In this document: positions 50,402 through 59,443 of the stretch, in pieces | How the letters are laid out: each line of letters starts with the position of its first letter | Position numbering within the stretch: the stretch's first letter is position 1 | Assembly (NCBI RefSeq): GCF_006782915.1 | Contig: NZ_VCNP01000052.1 | Span: forward strand, 1 to 64,000 | DNA: 64,000 bases | Reading direction: 5' to 3' | Source: Streptomyces calvus | GTDB taxonomy: Bacteria > Actinomycetota > Actinomycetes > Streptomycetales > Streptomycetaceae | Notes under the pieces: generated by a model | Database searches by the model: none | Seen by the model: the letters and a program-made list of their open reading frames with translations, nothing else | Told to the model about the DNA's origin: nothing | Translations under genes and position numbers: made by a program

Positions 50402-51595
50402 GTGGCAGCACCGCAGAACTACCTCGCAGTCATCAAAGTCATCGGTGTCGGCGGCGGTGGTGTCAATGCCATCAACCGGATGATCGAGGTCGGTCTCAAG
50501 GGCGTCGAGTTCATCGCCATCAACACCGACGCGCAAGCTCTGTTGATGAGCGACGCCGACGTCAAGCTCGACGTCGGCCGTGAACTCACCCGCGGACTCG
50601 GCGCCGGAGCCAACCCGGCCGTCGGCCGCAAGGCCGCCGAGGACCACCGCGAGGAGATCGAGGAGGTCCTCAAGGGGGCCGACATGGTCTTCGTGACGGC
50701 CGGTGAAGGCGGCGGCACCGGCACCGGCGGCGCGCCCGTCGTGGCCAACATCGCCCGCTCGCTCGGTGCCCTCACCATCGGTGTGGTCACGCGCCCGTTC
50801 ACCTTCGAGGGGCGGCGCCGCGCGAACCAGGCCGAGGACGGCATCGCGGAGCTCCGCGAAGAGGTCGACACCCTCATCGTGATCCCGAACGACCGGCTGC
50901 TGTCCATCTCGGACCGCCAGGTTTCGGTTCTCGACGCCTTCAAGTCGGCCGACCAGGTCCTGCTCTCCGGTGTGCAGGGCATCACCGACCTCATCACCAC
51001 GCCCGGTCTCATCAACCTCGACTTCGCCGACGTCAAGTCGGTCATGTCGGAGGCCGGTTCCGCCCTCATGGGCATCGGCTCGGCCCGCGGCGACGACCGC
51101 GCGGTGGCCGCGGCCGAGATGGCGATCTCCTCGCCGCTGCTGGAGGCCTCCATCGACGGCGCGCGCGGCGTGCTGCTCTCCATCTCCGGCGGCAGCGACC
51201 TCGGTCTGTTCGAGATCAACGAGGCCGCCCAGCTGGTCAGCGAGGCCGCGCACCCCGAGGCCAACATCATCTTCGGCGCGGTGATCGACGACGCCCTCGG
51301 CGACGAGGTCCGGGTCACCGTGATCGCCGCCGGCTTCGACGGCGGACAGCCGCCCGCCAAGCGGGACAACGTGCTCGGTTCCTCCTCGGCCAAGCGCGAG
51401 GAGCCCGCGCCCGCGCGGCAGCCCGAGAGCCGCCCGTCCTTCGGTTCGCTCGGCAGCGTCACGCCGAAGGAGGACCCGGAGCCGGTGCTGCCCGAGCCGG
51501 TGAGCGAGATCCCGGCCGCCCAGCCCCCGGTCCCGCCGTCGCGGACCTACGACAGCGCGGCCGAGGAACTGGACGTACCGGACTTCTTGAAGTGA
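50402..51595 (+). CDS. ftsZ: Cell division GTPase FtsZ
   Basis: The tubulin homologue that polymerises into the Z-ring. The 397-residue protein has VIGVGGGGVNAINRMIE, the GTP signature VTAGEGGGTGTGGAPVVANI, NDRLL, the T7 catalytic loop (NLDFADVKSVMSEAGSALMG), a disordered Pro/Glu/Ser-rich linker, and the C-terminal conserved peptide EELDVPDFLK, which binds SepF. GTG 50402 has GAGAGG upstream. In Streptomyces it forms ladders of rings during sporulation. The stop overlaps ylmD. Confidence 0.98.
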   Translation: MAAPQNYLAVIKVIGVGGGGVNAINRMIEVGLKGVEFIAINTDAQALLMSDADVKLDVGRELTRGLGAGANPAVGRKAAEDHREEIEEVLKGADMVFVTAGEGGGTGTGGAPVVANIARSLGALTIGVVTRPFTFEGRRRANQAEDGIAELREEVDTLIVIPNDRLLSISDRQVSVLDAFKSADQVLLSGVQGITDLITTPGLINLDFADVKSVMSEAGSALMGIGSARGDDRAVAAAEMAISSPLLEASIDGARGVLLSISGGSDLGLFEINEAAQLVSEAAHPEANIIFGAVIDDALGDEVRVTVIAAGFDGGQPPAKRDNVLGSSSAKREEPAPARQPESRPSFGSLGSVTPKEDPEPVLPEPVSEIPAAQPPVPPSRTYDSAAEELDVPDFLK

Positions 51596-52320
51596 TAGGA
51601 CAGCGCGAGACCGTGAGCGGCGCGCACTTCGCCTTCACCGACCGGTGGGGCGGGGTGAGCGCCGCTCCGTATGACGAGCTCAACCTCGGCGGTGCGGTCG
51701 GTGACGACCCCGGCGCGGTACGTACCAACCGCGAACTGGCCGCCAAGTCCCTCGGCGTCGACCCGGCCCGGGTGGTCTGGATGAACCAGGTGCACGGCGC
51801 CGACGCGGTCGTGGTCGAGGAGCCGTGGGGCGAGAGGCCCGTGCCCGAGGTCGACGCGATCGTCACCGCGCGGCGGGGCCTCGCCCTCGCGGTGCTCACC
51901 GCCGACTGCGTGCCGGTGCTGCTGGCCGACCCCGTCGCCGGGATCGCCGCCGCCGCCCACGCGGGCCGGCCCGGACTGGTCGCCGGCGTGGTACCCGCCG
52001 CCGTACGGGCCATGACCGAACAGGGCGCCGACCCCGCGCGGATCGTCGCCCGGACCGGGCCCGCCGTCTGCGGCCGGTGCTACGAAGTGCCTTCGGCGAT
52101 GCGTGCCGAGGTGGCCGCGGTCGAGCCGGCGGCGCACGCCGAGACGAGTTGGGGCACTCCGGCGGTCGACGTGGCCGCGGGCGTGCACGCGCAGCTCGAA
52201 CGGCTCGGGGTGCGCGACCGGGAGCAGTCGCCGGTGTGCACGCTGGAGTCGGCGGATCACTTCTCGTACCGCCGCGACCGCACCACCGGGCGGCTCGCGG
52301 GCTATGTGTGGCTGGACTGA
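51592..52320 (+). CDS. ylmD: YlmD/PgeF laccase-domain protein
   Basis: A 242-residue protein of the multicopper polyphenol oxidase-like fold; members act as peptidoglycan editing factors or purine nucleosidases. The metal site motifs are present: VVWMNQVHGADAVVV, VLTADCVPVLLAD, AAAHAGRPGLVAGVV and VCGRCYEVP, and it ends with FSYRRDRTTGRLAGYVWL. GTG 51592 overlaps the ftsZ stop. YlmD and YlmE are conserved downstream of ftsZ and affect septum formation. Confidence 0.92.
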   Translation: MIGQRETVSGAHFAFTDRWGGVSAAPYDELNLGGAVGDDPGAVRTNRELAAKSLGVDPARVVWMNQVHGADAVVVEEPWGERPVPEVDAIVTARRGLALAVLTADCVPVLLADPVAGIAAAAHAGRPGLVAGVVPAAVRAMTEQGADPARIVARTGPAVCGRCYEVPSAMRAEVAAVEPAAHAETSWGTPAVDVAAGVHAQLERLGVRDREQSPVCTLESADHFSYRRDRTTGRLAGYVWLD

Positions 52321-52326
52321 TGGGAC

Positions 52327-53046
52327 ATGACGGACCGTAAGGACGAACTCGCCGCGAACCTGGCGAGAGTGGAGGAGCGGATCGCCGCCGCGTGCGCGGC
52401 CGCGGGACGCGGGCGGGACGAGGTGACCCTGATCGTGGTGACCAAGACCTACCCCGCGAGCGATGTGCGGATCCTGTCGGAACTCGGTGTGCGCCACGTC
52501 GCCGAGAACCGGGACCAGGACGCCGCCCCCAAGGCCGCCGAATGCTCGGATCTGCCCCTTACGTGGCATTTCGTCGGTCAGCTTCAGACCAACAAAGTGC
52601 GATCAGTGGTCGGTTATGCGGACCTCGTGCACTCTGTCGACCGTTCCCGACTGGTGACGACGCTCTCCAAGGAGGCGGTGCGAGCCGGGCGCGAGATCGG
52701 ATGCCTGCTCCAGGTCGCGCTGGACGCCGGAGTCGGCGGCCGGGGCGAGCGCGGGGGCGTGGCGCCCGACGGGATCGAGGAGTTGGCCGGTCTCGTGGCC
52801 GGGGCCCCGGGGCTGCGGCTGGCCGGGCTGATGACGGTCGCCCCACTCACCGGCGAGTACGCGGGGCGCGAACAGGCGGCGTTCGAGCGCTTGATGGATT
52901 TGTCGACCGACCTGCGCCGGACCCATCCGACTGCGAACATGGTCTCGGCAGGGATGAGTGCGGACCTCGAACAGGCTGTGGCCGCCGGAGCGACACATGT
53001 GCGCGTCGGCAGTGCGGTACTCGGAGTCCGCCCCGGGCTCGGGTAA
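52327..53046 (+). CDS. ylmE: YggS-family PLP-binding protein YlmE
   Basis: A 239-residue PLP-homeostasis protein of the alanine-racemase-like barrel. LIVVTKTYPASDV includes the PLP lysine; RHVAENRDQDA, WHFVGQLQTNK, LVHSVDRSRL and SAGMSADLEQAVAAGATHVR complete the signature. It is six bases after ylmD. No catalytic activity is expected; it buffers PLP. In Streptomyces loss of ylmE is reported to disturb sporulation septa. Confidence 0.93.
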   Translation: MTDRKDELAANLARVEERIAAACAAAGRGRDEVTLIVVTKTYPASDVRILSELGVRHVAENRDQDAAPKAAECSDLPLTWHFVGQLQTNKVRSVVGYADLVHSVDRSRLVTTLSKEAVRAGREIGCLLQVALDAGVGGRGERGGVAPDGIEELAGLVAGAPGLRLAGLMTVAPLTGEYAGREQAAFERLMDLSTDLRRTHPTANMVSAGMSADLEQAVAAGATHVRVGSAVLGVRPGLG

Positions 53047-53175
53047 CGTCGCCAAGAAGTCGGACCACAGCAGAAAATATGGTCATTTCCGCCGAACAGC
53101 GGACGTAAGGACCTAGTGGATCGCGGGCACTTGGCGGTCGTCAGCAGATCCACCACAGAGCGGAGGACTCGGAGC

Positions 53176-53817
53176 ATGGCCGGCGCGATGCGCAAGATGG
53201 CGGTCTACCTCGGCCTCGTGGAGGACGATGGGTACGACGGCCGCGGATTCGACCCAGACGACGACTTTGAACCCGAACTCGACCCGGAGCCCGAGCGGGA
53301 CCACCGGCGGCATGAGTCATCTCACCAGTCACACGGGTCACACCAGTCTCAAAGAGACGAAGAGGTGCGAATCACCCACCCTCCCGCGCCGCGCGAACCG
53401 GTCGCCCGTTCCGCTTCGCTGCCCGCGGAATCGCCACGCCCGGCGCGGATCGCGCCCGTGGCGTCCATCACACAAGAACGCGCAAGCCTGGAGAAGAACG
53501 CACCGGTGATCATGCCCAAGGTCGTGTCGGAACGAGAGCCTTACCGGATCACCACACTTCACCCCCGGACCTACAACGAGGCCCGTACCATCGGGGAACA
53601 CTTCCGTGAGGGCACTCCGGTGATCATGAATCTCACTGAGATGGATGACACAGACGCGAAGCGACTTGTCGACTTTGCGGCCGGTTTGGTGTTTGGTCTT
53701 CACGGCAGTATCGAGCGGGTGACGCAGAAGGTGTTCCTGCTGTCTCCTGCTAACGTCGATGTCACGGCGGAGGACAAGGCCCGCATCGCAGAGGGCGGGT
53801 TCTTCAACCAGAGCTGA
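53176..53817 (+). CDS. sepF: Z-ring anchor SepF
   Basis: A 213-residue protein that tethers FtsZ to the membrane. The N-terminal MAGAMRKMAVYLGLVED is an amphipathic membrane-binding helix. The linker is acidic, then rich in His, Ser and Gln (SSHQSHGSHQSQ). The SepF domain occupies about residues 110-205 (RTYNEARTIGEHFREGTPVI, MDDTDAKRLVDFAAGLVFGL and FLLSPANVDV). ATG 53176 fits homologues. Two sepF-like paralogues usually exist elsewhere in Streptomyces; this is the dcw copy. Confidence 0.94.
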   Translation: MAGAMRKMAVYLGLVEDDGYDGRGFDPDDDFEPELDPEPERDHRRHESSHQSHGSHQSQRDEEVRITHPPAPREPVARSASLPAESPRPARIAPVASITQERASLEKNAPVIMPKVVSEREPYRITTLHPRTYNEARTIGEHFREGTPVIMNLTEMDDTDAKRLVDFAAGLVFGLHGSIERVTQKVFLLSPANVDVTAEDKARIAEGGFFNQS

Positions 53818-53866
53818 GACGCAGTACCGGACCGAGCAGTGCACAGGGGAGAGGGAAAGACAGGCC

Positions 53867-54157
53867 ATGAGCGTGTTCGCGCAGGTGATCTACATCGCGC
53901 TGATGGTGTTCCTCATCGTGCTCATCTTCCGTTTGGTCATGGATTACGTGTTCCAGTTCGCCCGCTCGTGGCAACCCGGCAAGGCGATGGTGGTCGTCCT
54001 GGAGGCCACCTACACTGTCACCGATCCACCGCTGAAGCTTCTGCGGCGGTTCATCCCGCCGCTGCGTCTCGGGGGCGTGGCGCTCGACCTGTCCTTCTTC
54101 GTACTGATGATCATCGTCTACATCCTGATCTCGATCGTGGGCAATCTCGCGAGGTGA
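53867..54157 (+). CDS. sepG: YggT-family membrane protein SepG (YlmG)
   Basis: A 96-residue protein with two helices (QVIYIALMVFLIVLIFRLVM and LDLSFFVLMIIVYILISIVG) and the YggT signature YTVTDPPLKLLRRFIPPLRL between them. In S. coelicolor SepG recruits SsgB to future septum sites and shapes the spore nucleoid. ATG 53867 has GGGGAGAGGG upstream at some distance. It lies between sepF and divIVA. Confidence 0.92.
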   Translation: MSVFAQVIYIALMVFLIVLIFRLVMDYVFQFARSWQPGKAMVVVLEATYTVTDPPLKLLRRFIPPLRLGGVALDLSFFVLMIIVYILISIVGNLAR

Positions 54158-54209
54158 CTGTGGACGATACGGTCTTGCCGACTGCCGATGACTACGTTGA
54201 GGTGAAGAG

Positions 54210-55358
54210 ATGCCGTTGACCCCCGAGGACGTGCGGAACAAGCAGTTCACGACCGTCCGCCTCCGAGAAGGCTATGACGAGGACGAGGTCGATGCCTTCC
54301 TCGACGAGGTCGAAGCCGAACTGACGCGCCTGCTCCGCGAGAACGAGGACCTGCGCGCCAAGCTGGCCGCGGCCACGCGCGCCGCTGCGCAGAACCAGCA
54401 GAACATGCGCAAGCCTCCTGAGCCACAGGACCAGCAGCAACAGCAGCAGGGGCCGCCCCAGGGCATGCCCCAGCAGGGCATGCGAGGTCCCGGCGCTCCG
54501 GTGCCCGCCGGCATATCGGGCCCGCCGCAGCAGCAGATGGGTGGCCCCATGGGTGGTCCGCCCCAGCTGCCGAGCGGTGCGCCGCAGCTGCCCGCCGGCC
54601 CCGGCGGACAGGGCCCGCAGGGTCCCGGACCGATGGGTCAGGGTCCCGGGCCGATGGGCCAGGGCGGCCCGATGCAGGGGCAGATGGGCCCCGGTGGCCC
54701 GATGGGCGGTCCCATGGGCGGTCCCGGTATGCCCGGTCAGGGCGGCCCGGGTGGCGACAGCGCCGCGCGCGTTCTGTCGCTGGCCCAGCAGACCGCCGAC
54801 CAGGCGATCGCCGAGGCCCGTTCCGAGGCCAACAAGATCGTCGGCGAGGCGCGTTCGCGTGCCGAGGGTCTCGAGCGGGACGCCCGCGCCAAGGCGGACG
54901 CCCTGGAGCGGGACGCGCAGGAGAAGCACCGCGTCGCGATGGGCTCCCTGGAGTCCGCCCGCGCCACGCTGGAGCGCAAGGTCGAGGACCTGCGCGGCTT
55001 CGAGCGCGAGTACCGCACGCGGCTGAAGTCCTACCTGGAGTCGCAGCTGCGCCAGCTGGAGACGCAGGCGGACGACTCGCTCGCCCCGCCGCGTCAGGCA
55101 CCCGCCTCCAGCGCTCCGTCGCTGCCGCCGTCCCCGGCGCCCTCGATGGCTCCGGCCGGTGCCGGTGCGCCGTCCTACGGCGGCAACCAGACGATGGGCG
55201 GCTCTCCGAGCCAGTCGGGCCCGTCGTACGGCGGTCAGCAGCAGATGCAGCCGGCGATGACCCAGCCGATGGCGCCGGTGCGTCCGCAGGGCCCCTCCCC
55301 GATGGGTCAGGCGCCCTCGCCGATGCGCGGCTTCCTCATCGACGAGGACGACAACTGA
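54210..55358 (+). CDS. divIVA: Polar growth protein DivIVA
   Basis: The essential tip-organising coiled-coil protein, 382 residues. The N-terminal domain MPLTPEDVRNKQFTTVRLRE, then GYDEDEVDAFLDEVEAEL, senses curved membrane. It is followed by a Pro/Gln/Gly/Met-rich linker (about 70-185) unusual outside actinomycetes, a long second coiled coil (ARVLSLAQQTADQAIAEARS onward to about 290), and a disordered Pro/Ser/Gln tail ending GFLIDEDDN. It recruits the polarisome for hyphal growth and branching, and is phosphorylated by the kinase AfsK. A strong terminator follows. Confidence 0.96.
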   Translation: MPLTPEDVRNKQFTTVRLREGYDEDEVDAFLDEVEAELTRLLRENEDLRAKLAAATRAAAQNQQNMRKPPEPQDQQQQQQGPPQGMPQQGMRGPGAPVPAGISGPPQQQMGGPMGGPPQLPSGAPQLPAGPGGQGPQGPGPMGQGPGPMGQGGPMQGQMGPGGPMGGPMGGPGMPGQGGPGGDSAARVLSLAQQTADQAIAEARSEANKIVGEARSRAEGLERDARAKADALERDAQEKHRVAMGSLESARATLERKVEDLRGFEREYRTRLKSYLESQLRQLETQADDSLAPPRQAPASSAPSLPPSPAPSMAPAGAGAPSYGGNQTMGGSPSQSGPSYGGQQQMQPAMTQPMAPVRPQGPSPMGQAPSPMRGFLIDEDDN

Positions 55359-55401
55359 CGGTCGTGTGGCCATGAGTACGGCGTAGCAGTCGGCAGTGTT
55401 C

Positions 55402-55444
55402 AGGGCGGGGCCCCGGATTCGAGGAATCCGGGGCCCCGCCCTTT
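55402..55444 (+). terminator. Terminator of the dcw cluster
   Basis: AGGGCGGGGCCCCGGATT and AATCCGGGGCCCCGCCCT form a perfect 18-bp stem around CGAGG, followed by TTT, 44 bases after the divIVA stop. Confidence 0.92.
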
Positions 55445-55519
55445 GGCGTGCGTGGACGCCCGTGGTGTGGGGGTGTGTGTTCGGGTCTGCGTGTGATGTG
55501 CGACGCACACAACGCCGAA

Positions 55520-55556
55520 GGCCCGGGTCCACCGGAAAAGTTGGTGGACCCGGGCC
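55520..55556 (-). terminator. Terminator of ileS
   Basis: GGCCCGGGTCCACC and GGTGGACCCGGGCC form a perfect 14-bp stem around a 9-base loop, about 118 bases beyond the ileS stop. With the divIVA terminator it gives back-to-back insulation of convergent genes. The remainder of 55359-55673 shows no gene. Confidence 0.8.
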
Positions 55557-55673
55557 GTGTGGGGTGTCTCACGTGCCGGAGGCGGGGCTCCGCCACGGGT
55601 GTGGTCGGCGACGGACTGCGCGGGGCCGCAGCGGGAGCGTGCGCGGCCGGCGCCGCGCACGCCCGGCGGTGCC

Positions 55674-58600
55674 CTACGCCTTGCGCAGGCGGAAGGTCAG
55701 CGACAGCCCTTCGTCGGTGAACGGGGCGCCGTAGGTGTCGTCCGCCTCGCCCTGGGCGAAGTCCGTCGCCAGGACCTCGTCGGCGATCAGTTCCGCGTGC
55801 TCTGCCAGTGCGGCGGTCGTGGCGGGTTCGCCGGCCGTCCAGCGCAGGGCGATCCGGTCGGCGACGTCGAGGCCGCTGTTCTTGCGGGCCTCCTGGATGA
55901 GGCGGATCGCGTCGCGGGCCAGGCCGGCGCGGCGCAGTTCCTCCGTGATCTCCAGGTCCAGGGCGACGGTGGCGCCGGCGTCGGACGCCACCGACCAGCC
56001 CTCGCGCGGGGTTTCCGTGATGATCACCTCGTCCGGGGCGAGGTCGATCGTCTCGCCGTCGACCTCCACGGAGGCCGTGCCGTCGCGCAGCGCCAGGGAC
56101 AGCGCGGCGGCGTCCGCGTTGGCGACGGCCTTGGCGACGTCCTGGACCCGCTTGCCGAACCGCTTGCCGAGGGCCCGGAAGTTGGCCTTCGCCGTGGTGT
56201 CCACCAGGGAGCCGCCCACCTCGGACAGCGACGCCAGCGACTCGACGTTCAGTTCCTCGGTGATTTGCGTGTGCAGTTCCGGGTCGAGAGCGTCGAAGCC
56301 GCCCGCGGCGATCAGCGCCCGCTTCAGCGGCTGGCGGGTCTTCACGCCGGACTCGGCGCGGGTGGCGCGGCCCAGTTCGACGAGACGGCGCACCAGCACC
56401 ATCTGCTTCGACAGCTCCGGGTCGATGGCGGACAGGTCCGCCTCCGGCCAGGACGACAGGTGCACCGATTCCGGGGCGCCCGGGGTGACCGGGACGATCA
56501 GGTCCTGCCAGACCCGCTCGGTGATGAACGGGGTCAGCGGGGCCATCAGCCGGGTGACCGTCTCCACGACCTCGTGCAGGGTGCGCAGCGCGGCCTTGTC
56601 GCCCTGCCAGAAGCGGCGGCGGGAGCGGCGCACGTACCAGTTGGACAGGTCGTCGACGAACGCGGAGAGCAGCTTGCCGGCGCGCTGGGTGTCGTAGCTC
56701 TCCAGCGCCTGGGTCACCTGGTCGGTGAGGGCGTGCAGTTCGGACAGGAGCCAGCGGTCGAGGACCGGGCGGTCGGCCGGGGCCGGGTCGGCCGCGGACG
56801 GTGCCCAGTTCGAGGTGCGGGCGTACAGGGCCTGGAAGGCGACGGTGTTCCAGTACGTCAGCAGCGTCTTGCGGACGACTTCCTGGATGGTGCCGTGGCC
56901 CACGCGGCGGGCCGCCCACGGTGAGCCGCCGGCCGCCATGAACCAGCGGACCGCGTCCGCGCCGTGCTGGTCCATCAGCGGGATCGGCTGGAGGATGTTG
57001 CCCAGGTGCTTGGACATCTTCCGGCCGTCCTCGGCGAGGATGTGACCGAGGCAGACGACGTTCTCGTACGAGGACTTGTCGAAGACGAGCGTGCCGACGG
57101 CCATCAGGGTGTAGAACCAGCCGCGGGTCTGGTCGATGGCCTCGCTGATGAACTGCGCCGGGTAGCGGGACTCGAAGAGTTCCTTGTTCTTGTACGGGTA
57201 GCCCCACTGCGCGAACGGCATGGAACCCGAGTCGTACCAGGCGTCGATGACCTCCGGTACGCGCGTGGCCGTCTTGGCGCACTGCGGGCAGGCGAAGGTG
57301 ACCTCGTCGATGTACGGGCGGTGCGGGTCGAGGCCGGACTGGTCGGTGCCGGTCAGTTCGGTGAGTTCCGCGCGGGAGCCGACGGCGGTGAGGTGGTCGT
57401 CCTCGCAGCGCCAGATCGGCAGCGGCGTGCCCCAGTAGCGGTTGCGGGACAGCGCCCAGTCGATGTTGTTGTTGAGCCAGTCGCCGTACCGGCCGTGCTT
57501 GACGGAGTCGGGGAACCAGTTGGTCTTCTCGTTCTCCTGGAGCAGCCGTTCCTTGATGGCGGTGGTGCGGATGTACCAGGACGGCTGCGCGTAGTAGAGC
57601 AGCGCGGTGTGGCAGCGCCAGCAGTGCGGGTAGCTGTGCTCGTACGGGACGTGCCGGAAGAGCAGTCCGCGCTCGTCGAGGTCGGCCGTGAGCTGTTCGT
57701 CGGCCTTCTTGAAGAAGACGCCGCCGACGAGCGGGAGGTCCGCGTCGAAGGTGCCGTCCTGGCGGACCGGGTTGACCATCGGCAGGCCGTAGGAGCGGCA
57801 GACCTTGAGGTCGTCCTCACCGAAGGCGGGGGACTGGTGGACCAGGCCGGTGCCGTCCTCGGTGGTGACGTAGTCGGCGTTGACCACGAAGTGGGCCTCG
57901 GCCGGGAACTCGACCAGCTCGAAGGGGCGCCGGTAGCTCCAGCGCTCCATCTCGGCGCCGGTGAAGGTCTGGCCGGTGGTCTCCCAGCCCTCGCCGAGCG
58001 CCTTGGCGACCAGCGGCTCGGCGACGACCAGCTTCTCCGTGCCTTCTGGGCCCTTGGTGGCGACGACGTAGGTGACCTCGGGGTGCGCGGCGACTGCAGT
58101 GTTGGACACCAGCGTCCACGGCGTGGTCGTCCACACCAGGAGGGAGGCCTCGCCGGCCAGCGGGCCGGAGGTGAGCGGGAAGCGGACGTAGACGGACGGG
58201 TCCACGACCGTCTCGTAGCCCTGCGCCAGCTCGTGGTCGGACAGGCCGGTGCCGCAGCGCGGGCACCAGGGGGCGACGCGGTGGTCCTGGACCAGCAGGC
58301 CCTTGTTGAAGATCTCCTTCAGGGACCACCAGACGGACTCGACGTACTCCGGGTCCATGGTGCGGTAGGCGTCGTCGAGGTCGACCCAGTAGCCCATGCG
58401 GGTCGTCAGCTCGGCGAAGGCGTCGGTGTGGCGAGTCACCGACTCGCGGCACTTGGCGTTGAACTCGGCGATGCCGTACGCCTCGATGTCCTGCTTGCCG
58501 GAGAAGCCGAGTTCCTTCTCGACGGCGAGCTCGACCGGGAGGCCGTGGCAGTCCCAGCCGGCCTTGCGGGCCACGTGGTAGCCGCGCATGGTGCGGAAGC

Positions 58601-58820
58601 GGGGGAAGACGTCCTTGAAGACGCGGGCCTCGATGTGGTGGGCGCCGGGCATGCCGTTGGCGGTGGGCGGGCCCTCGTAGAACACCCACTCGGGGCGGCC
58701 CTGGGACTGCTCCAGGCTCTTGGCGAAGATCTTCTGCTCGCGCCAGAAGTCGAGCACGGCGTGCTCGAGGGCGGGCAGGTCGACCTGGGCGGGCACCTGG
58801 CGGTACGTCGGCGTTGTCAT
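55674..58820 (-). CDS. ileS: Isoleucyl-tRNA synthetase, type 2
   Basis: Charges tRNA-Ile and edits valine. The 1048-residue class I synthetase is of the eukaryote-like type 2, with the editing domain (LLVWTTTPWTLVSNTAVAAH), the cysteine pairs APWCPRCG and FACPQCAK, and KMSKH. The HIGH signature reads GAHH (residues 59-62), with first and third positions swapped; this altered motif has been linked to hyper-resistance to mupirocin in type 2 enzymes. ATG 58820 has GGAGGAAG upstream, inside the T-box leader. It is convergent with divIVA. Confidence 0.95.
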   Translation of the reverse strand: MTTPTYRQVPAQVDLPALEHAVLDFWREQKIFAKSLEQSQGRPEWVFYEGPPTANGMPGAHHIEARVFKDVFPRFRTMRGYHVARKAGWDCHGLPVELAVEKELGFSGKQDIEAYGIAEFNAKCRESVTRHTDAFAELTTRMGYWVDLDDAYRTMDPEYVESVWWSLKEIFNKGLLVQDHRVAPWCPRCGTGLSDHELAQGYETVVDPSVYVRFPLTSGPLAGEASLLVWTTTPWTLVSNTAVAAHPEVTYVVATKGPEGTEKLVVAEPLVAKALGEGWETTGQTFTGAEMERWSYRRPFELVEFPAEAHFVVNADYVTTEDGTGLVHQSPAFGEDDLKVCRSYGLPMVNPVRQDGTFDADLPLVGGVFFKKADEQLTADLDERGLLFRHVPYEHSYPHCWRCHTALLYYAQPSWYIRTTAIKERLLQENEKTNWFPDSVKHGRYGDWLNNNIDWALSRNRYWGTPLPIWRCEDDHLTAVGSRAELTELTGTDQSGLDPHRPYIDEVTFACPQCAKTATRVPEVIDAWYDSGSMPFAQWGYPYKNKELFESRYPAQFISEAIDQTRGWFYTLMAVGTLVFDKSSYENVVCLGHILAEDGRKMSKHLGNILQPIPLMDQHGADAVRWFMAAGGSPWAARRVGHGTIQEVVRKTLLTYWNTVAFQALYARTSNWAPSAADPAPADRPVLDRWLLSELHALTDQVTQALESYDTQRAGKLLSAFVDDLSNWYVRRSRRRFWQGDKAALRTLHEVVETVTRLMAPLTPFITERVWQDLIVPVTPGAPESVHLSSWPEADLSAIDPELSKQMVLVRRLVELGRATRAESGVKTRQPLKRALIAAGGFDALDPELHTQITEELNVESLASLSEVGGSLVDTTAKANFRALGKRFGKRVQDVAKAVANADAAALSLALRDGTASVEVDGETIDLAPDEVIITETPREGWSVASDAGATVALDLEITEELRRAGLARDAIRLIQEARKNSGLDVADRIALRWTAGEPATTAALAEHAELIADEVLATDFAQGEADDTYGAPFTDEGLSLTFRLRKA

Positions 58821-59135
58821 CAGCGGGCTTCCTCCGGCGGACTTGCTGCCTTCCGTCCGGAGGGACGAGAGCTGTGTCGATCCCTGCGCCGCCTTGGCGC
58901 GCTCCCGCGGTACCACCCTCCTTGGCCCTCCGGTGCGTCGTGCGCGCCGGTGAGCCCCCTCATTGGGGTCGCGATGCCGGTTCTACTCGCCGCCGCTGTC
59001 GCACTGCGCCCGCTGCGGTTTTCTTCCGGCGGCTCCGGGGTGATCTTCACGTCGCGCTCGCCCCCGGGCTCACACCGTCCCCGGGTCGCTCTGGGCTGCG
59101 TACGCCGCTACTCGTCCCCATCTCCGCTTTTCGCT
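58821..59135 (-). promoter_or_regulatory. T-box leader of ileS
   Basis: The minus strand carries the T-box AGGGTGGTACCGCGGG (58904-58919), which pairs with the NCCA end of uncharged tRNA. Stem I lies upstream, with an AUC isoleucine specifier in GAAGATCACC (codon at 59042-59044). The ileS Shine-Dalgarno GGAGGAAG follows, and an upstream CCGGAGG/CCTCCGG repeat could sequester it, so control is probably at translation, as in other actinobacterial ileS T-boxes. A -10-like TACACT lies at 59142-59147, seven bases before the leader. Confidence 0.92.
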
Positions 59136-59443
59136 CCGCCCAGTGTACGGCGCCGCGGGGACAGCGGCCGACCTGTTTTCCGGTGGCCGCGGGGAGTGGT
59201 GCGGATCGGGCGGGACGCCGCCTCGTATGCCCCGAATGGCCAGGTACGCGTGTTCGGATGTCGGGAAGCCCTTTCCGGCGGCATACCCGGCGGGGAGCTG
59301 GGCACAACGGATGCAGGTTCCCCGCGTGGCGTCCGCGGGGCGAGCGAATCGGGCGGTGTGCCCCGTTGCCGCGGGACTCGAGTCGATTTATCGTCCCAGC
59401 ACGATTTGCGCGCAAGATCACAATATGTGAAGGGGCCGCGGCC

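Noticed and set aside
58814..59443. A 200-residue N-terminal extension of the DksA-like protein
   Set aside because: The frame crosses the ileS T-box on the opposite strand. ATG 59444 has a good ribosome site.
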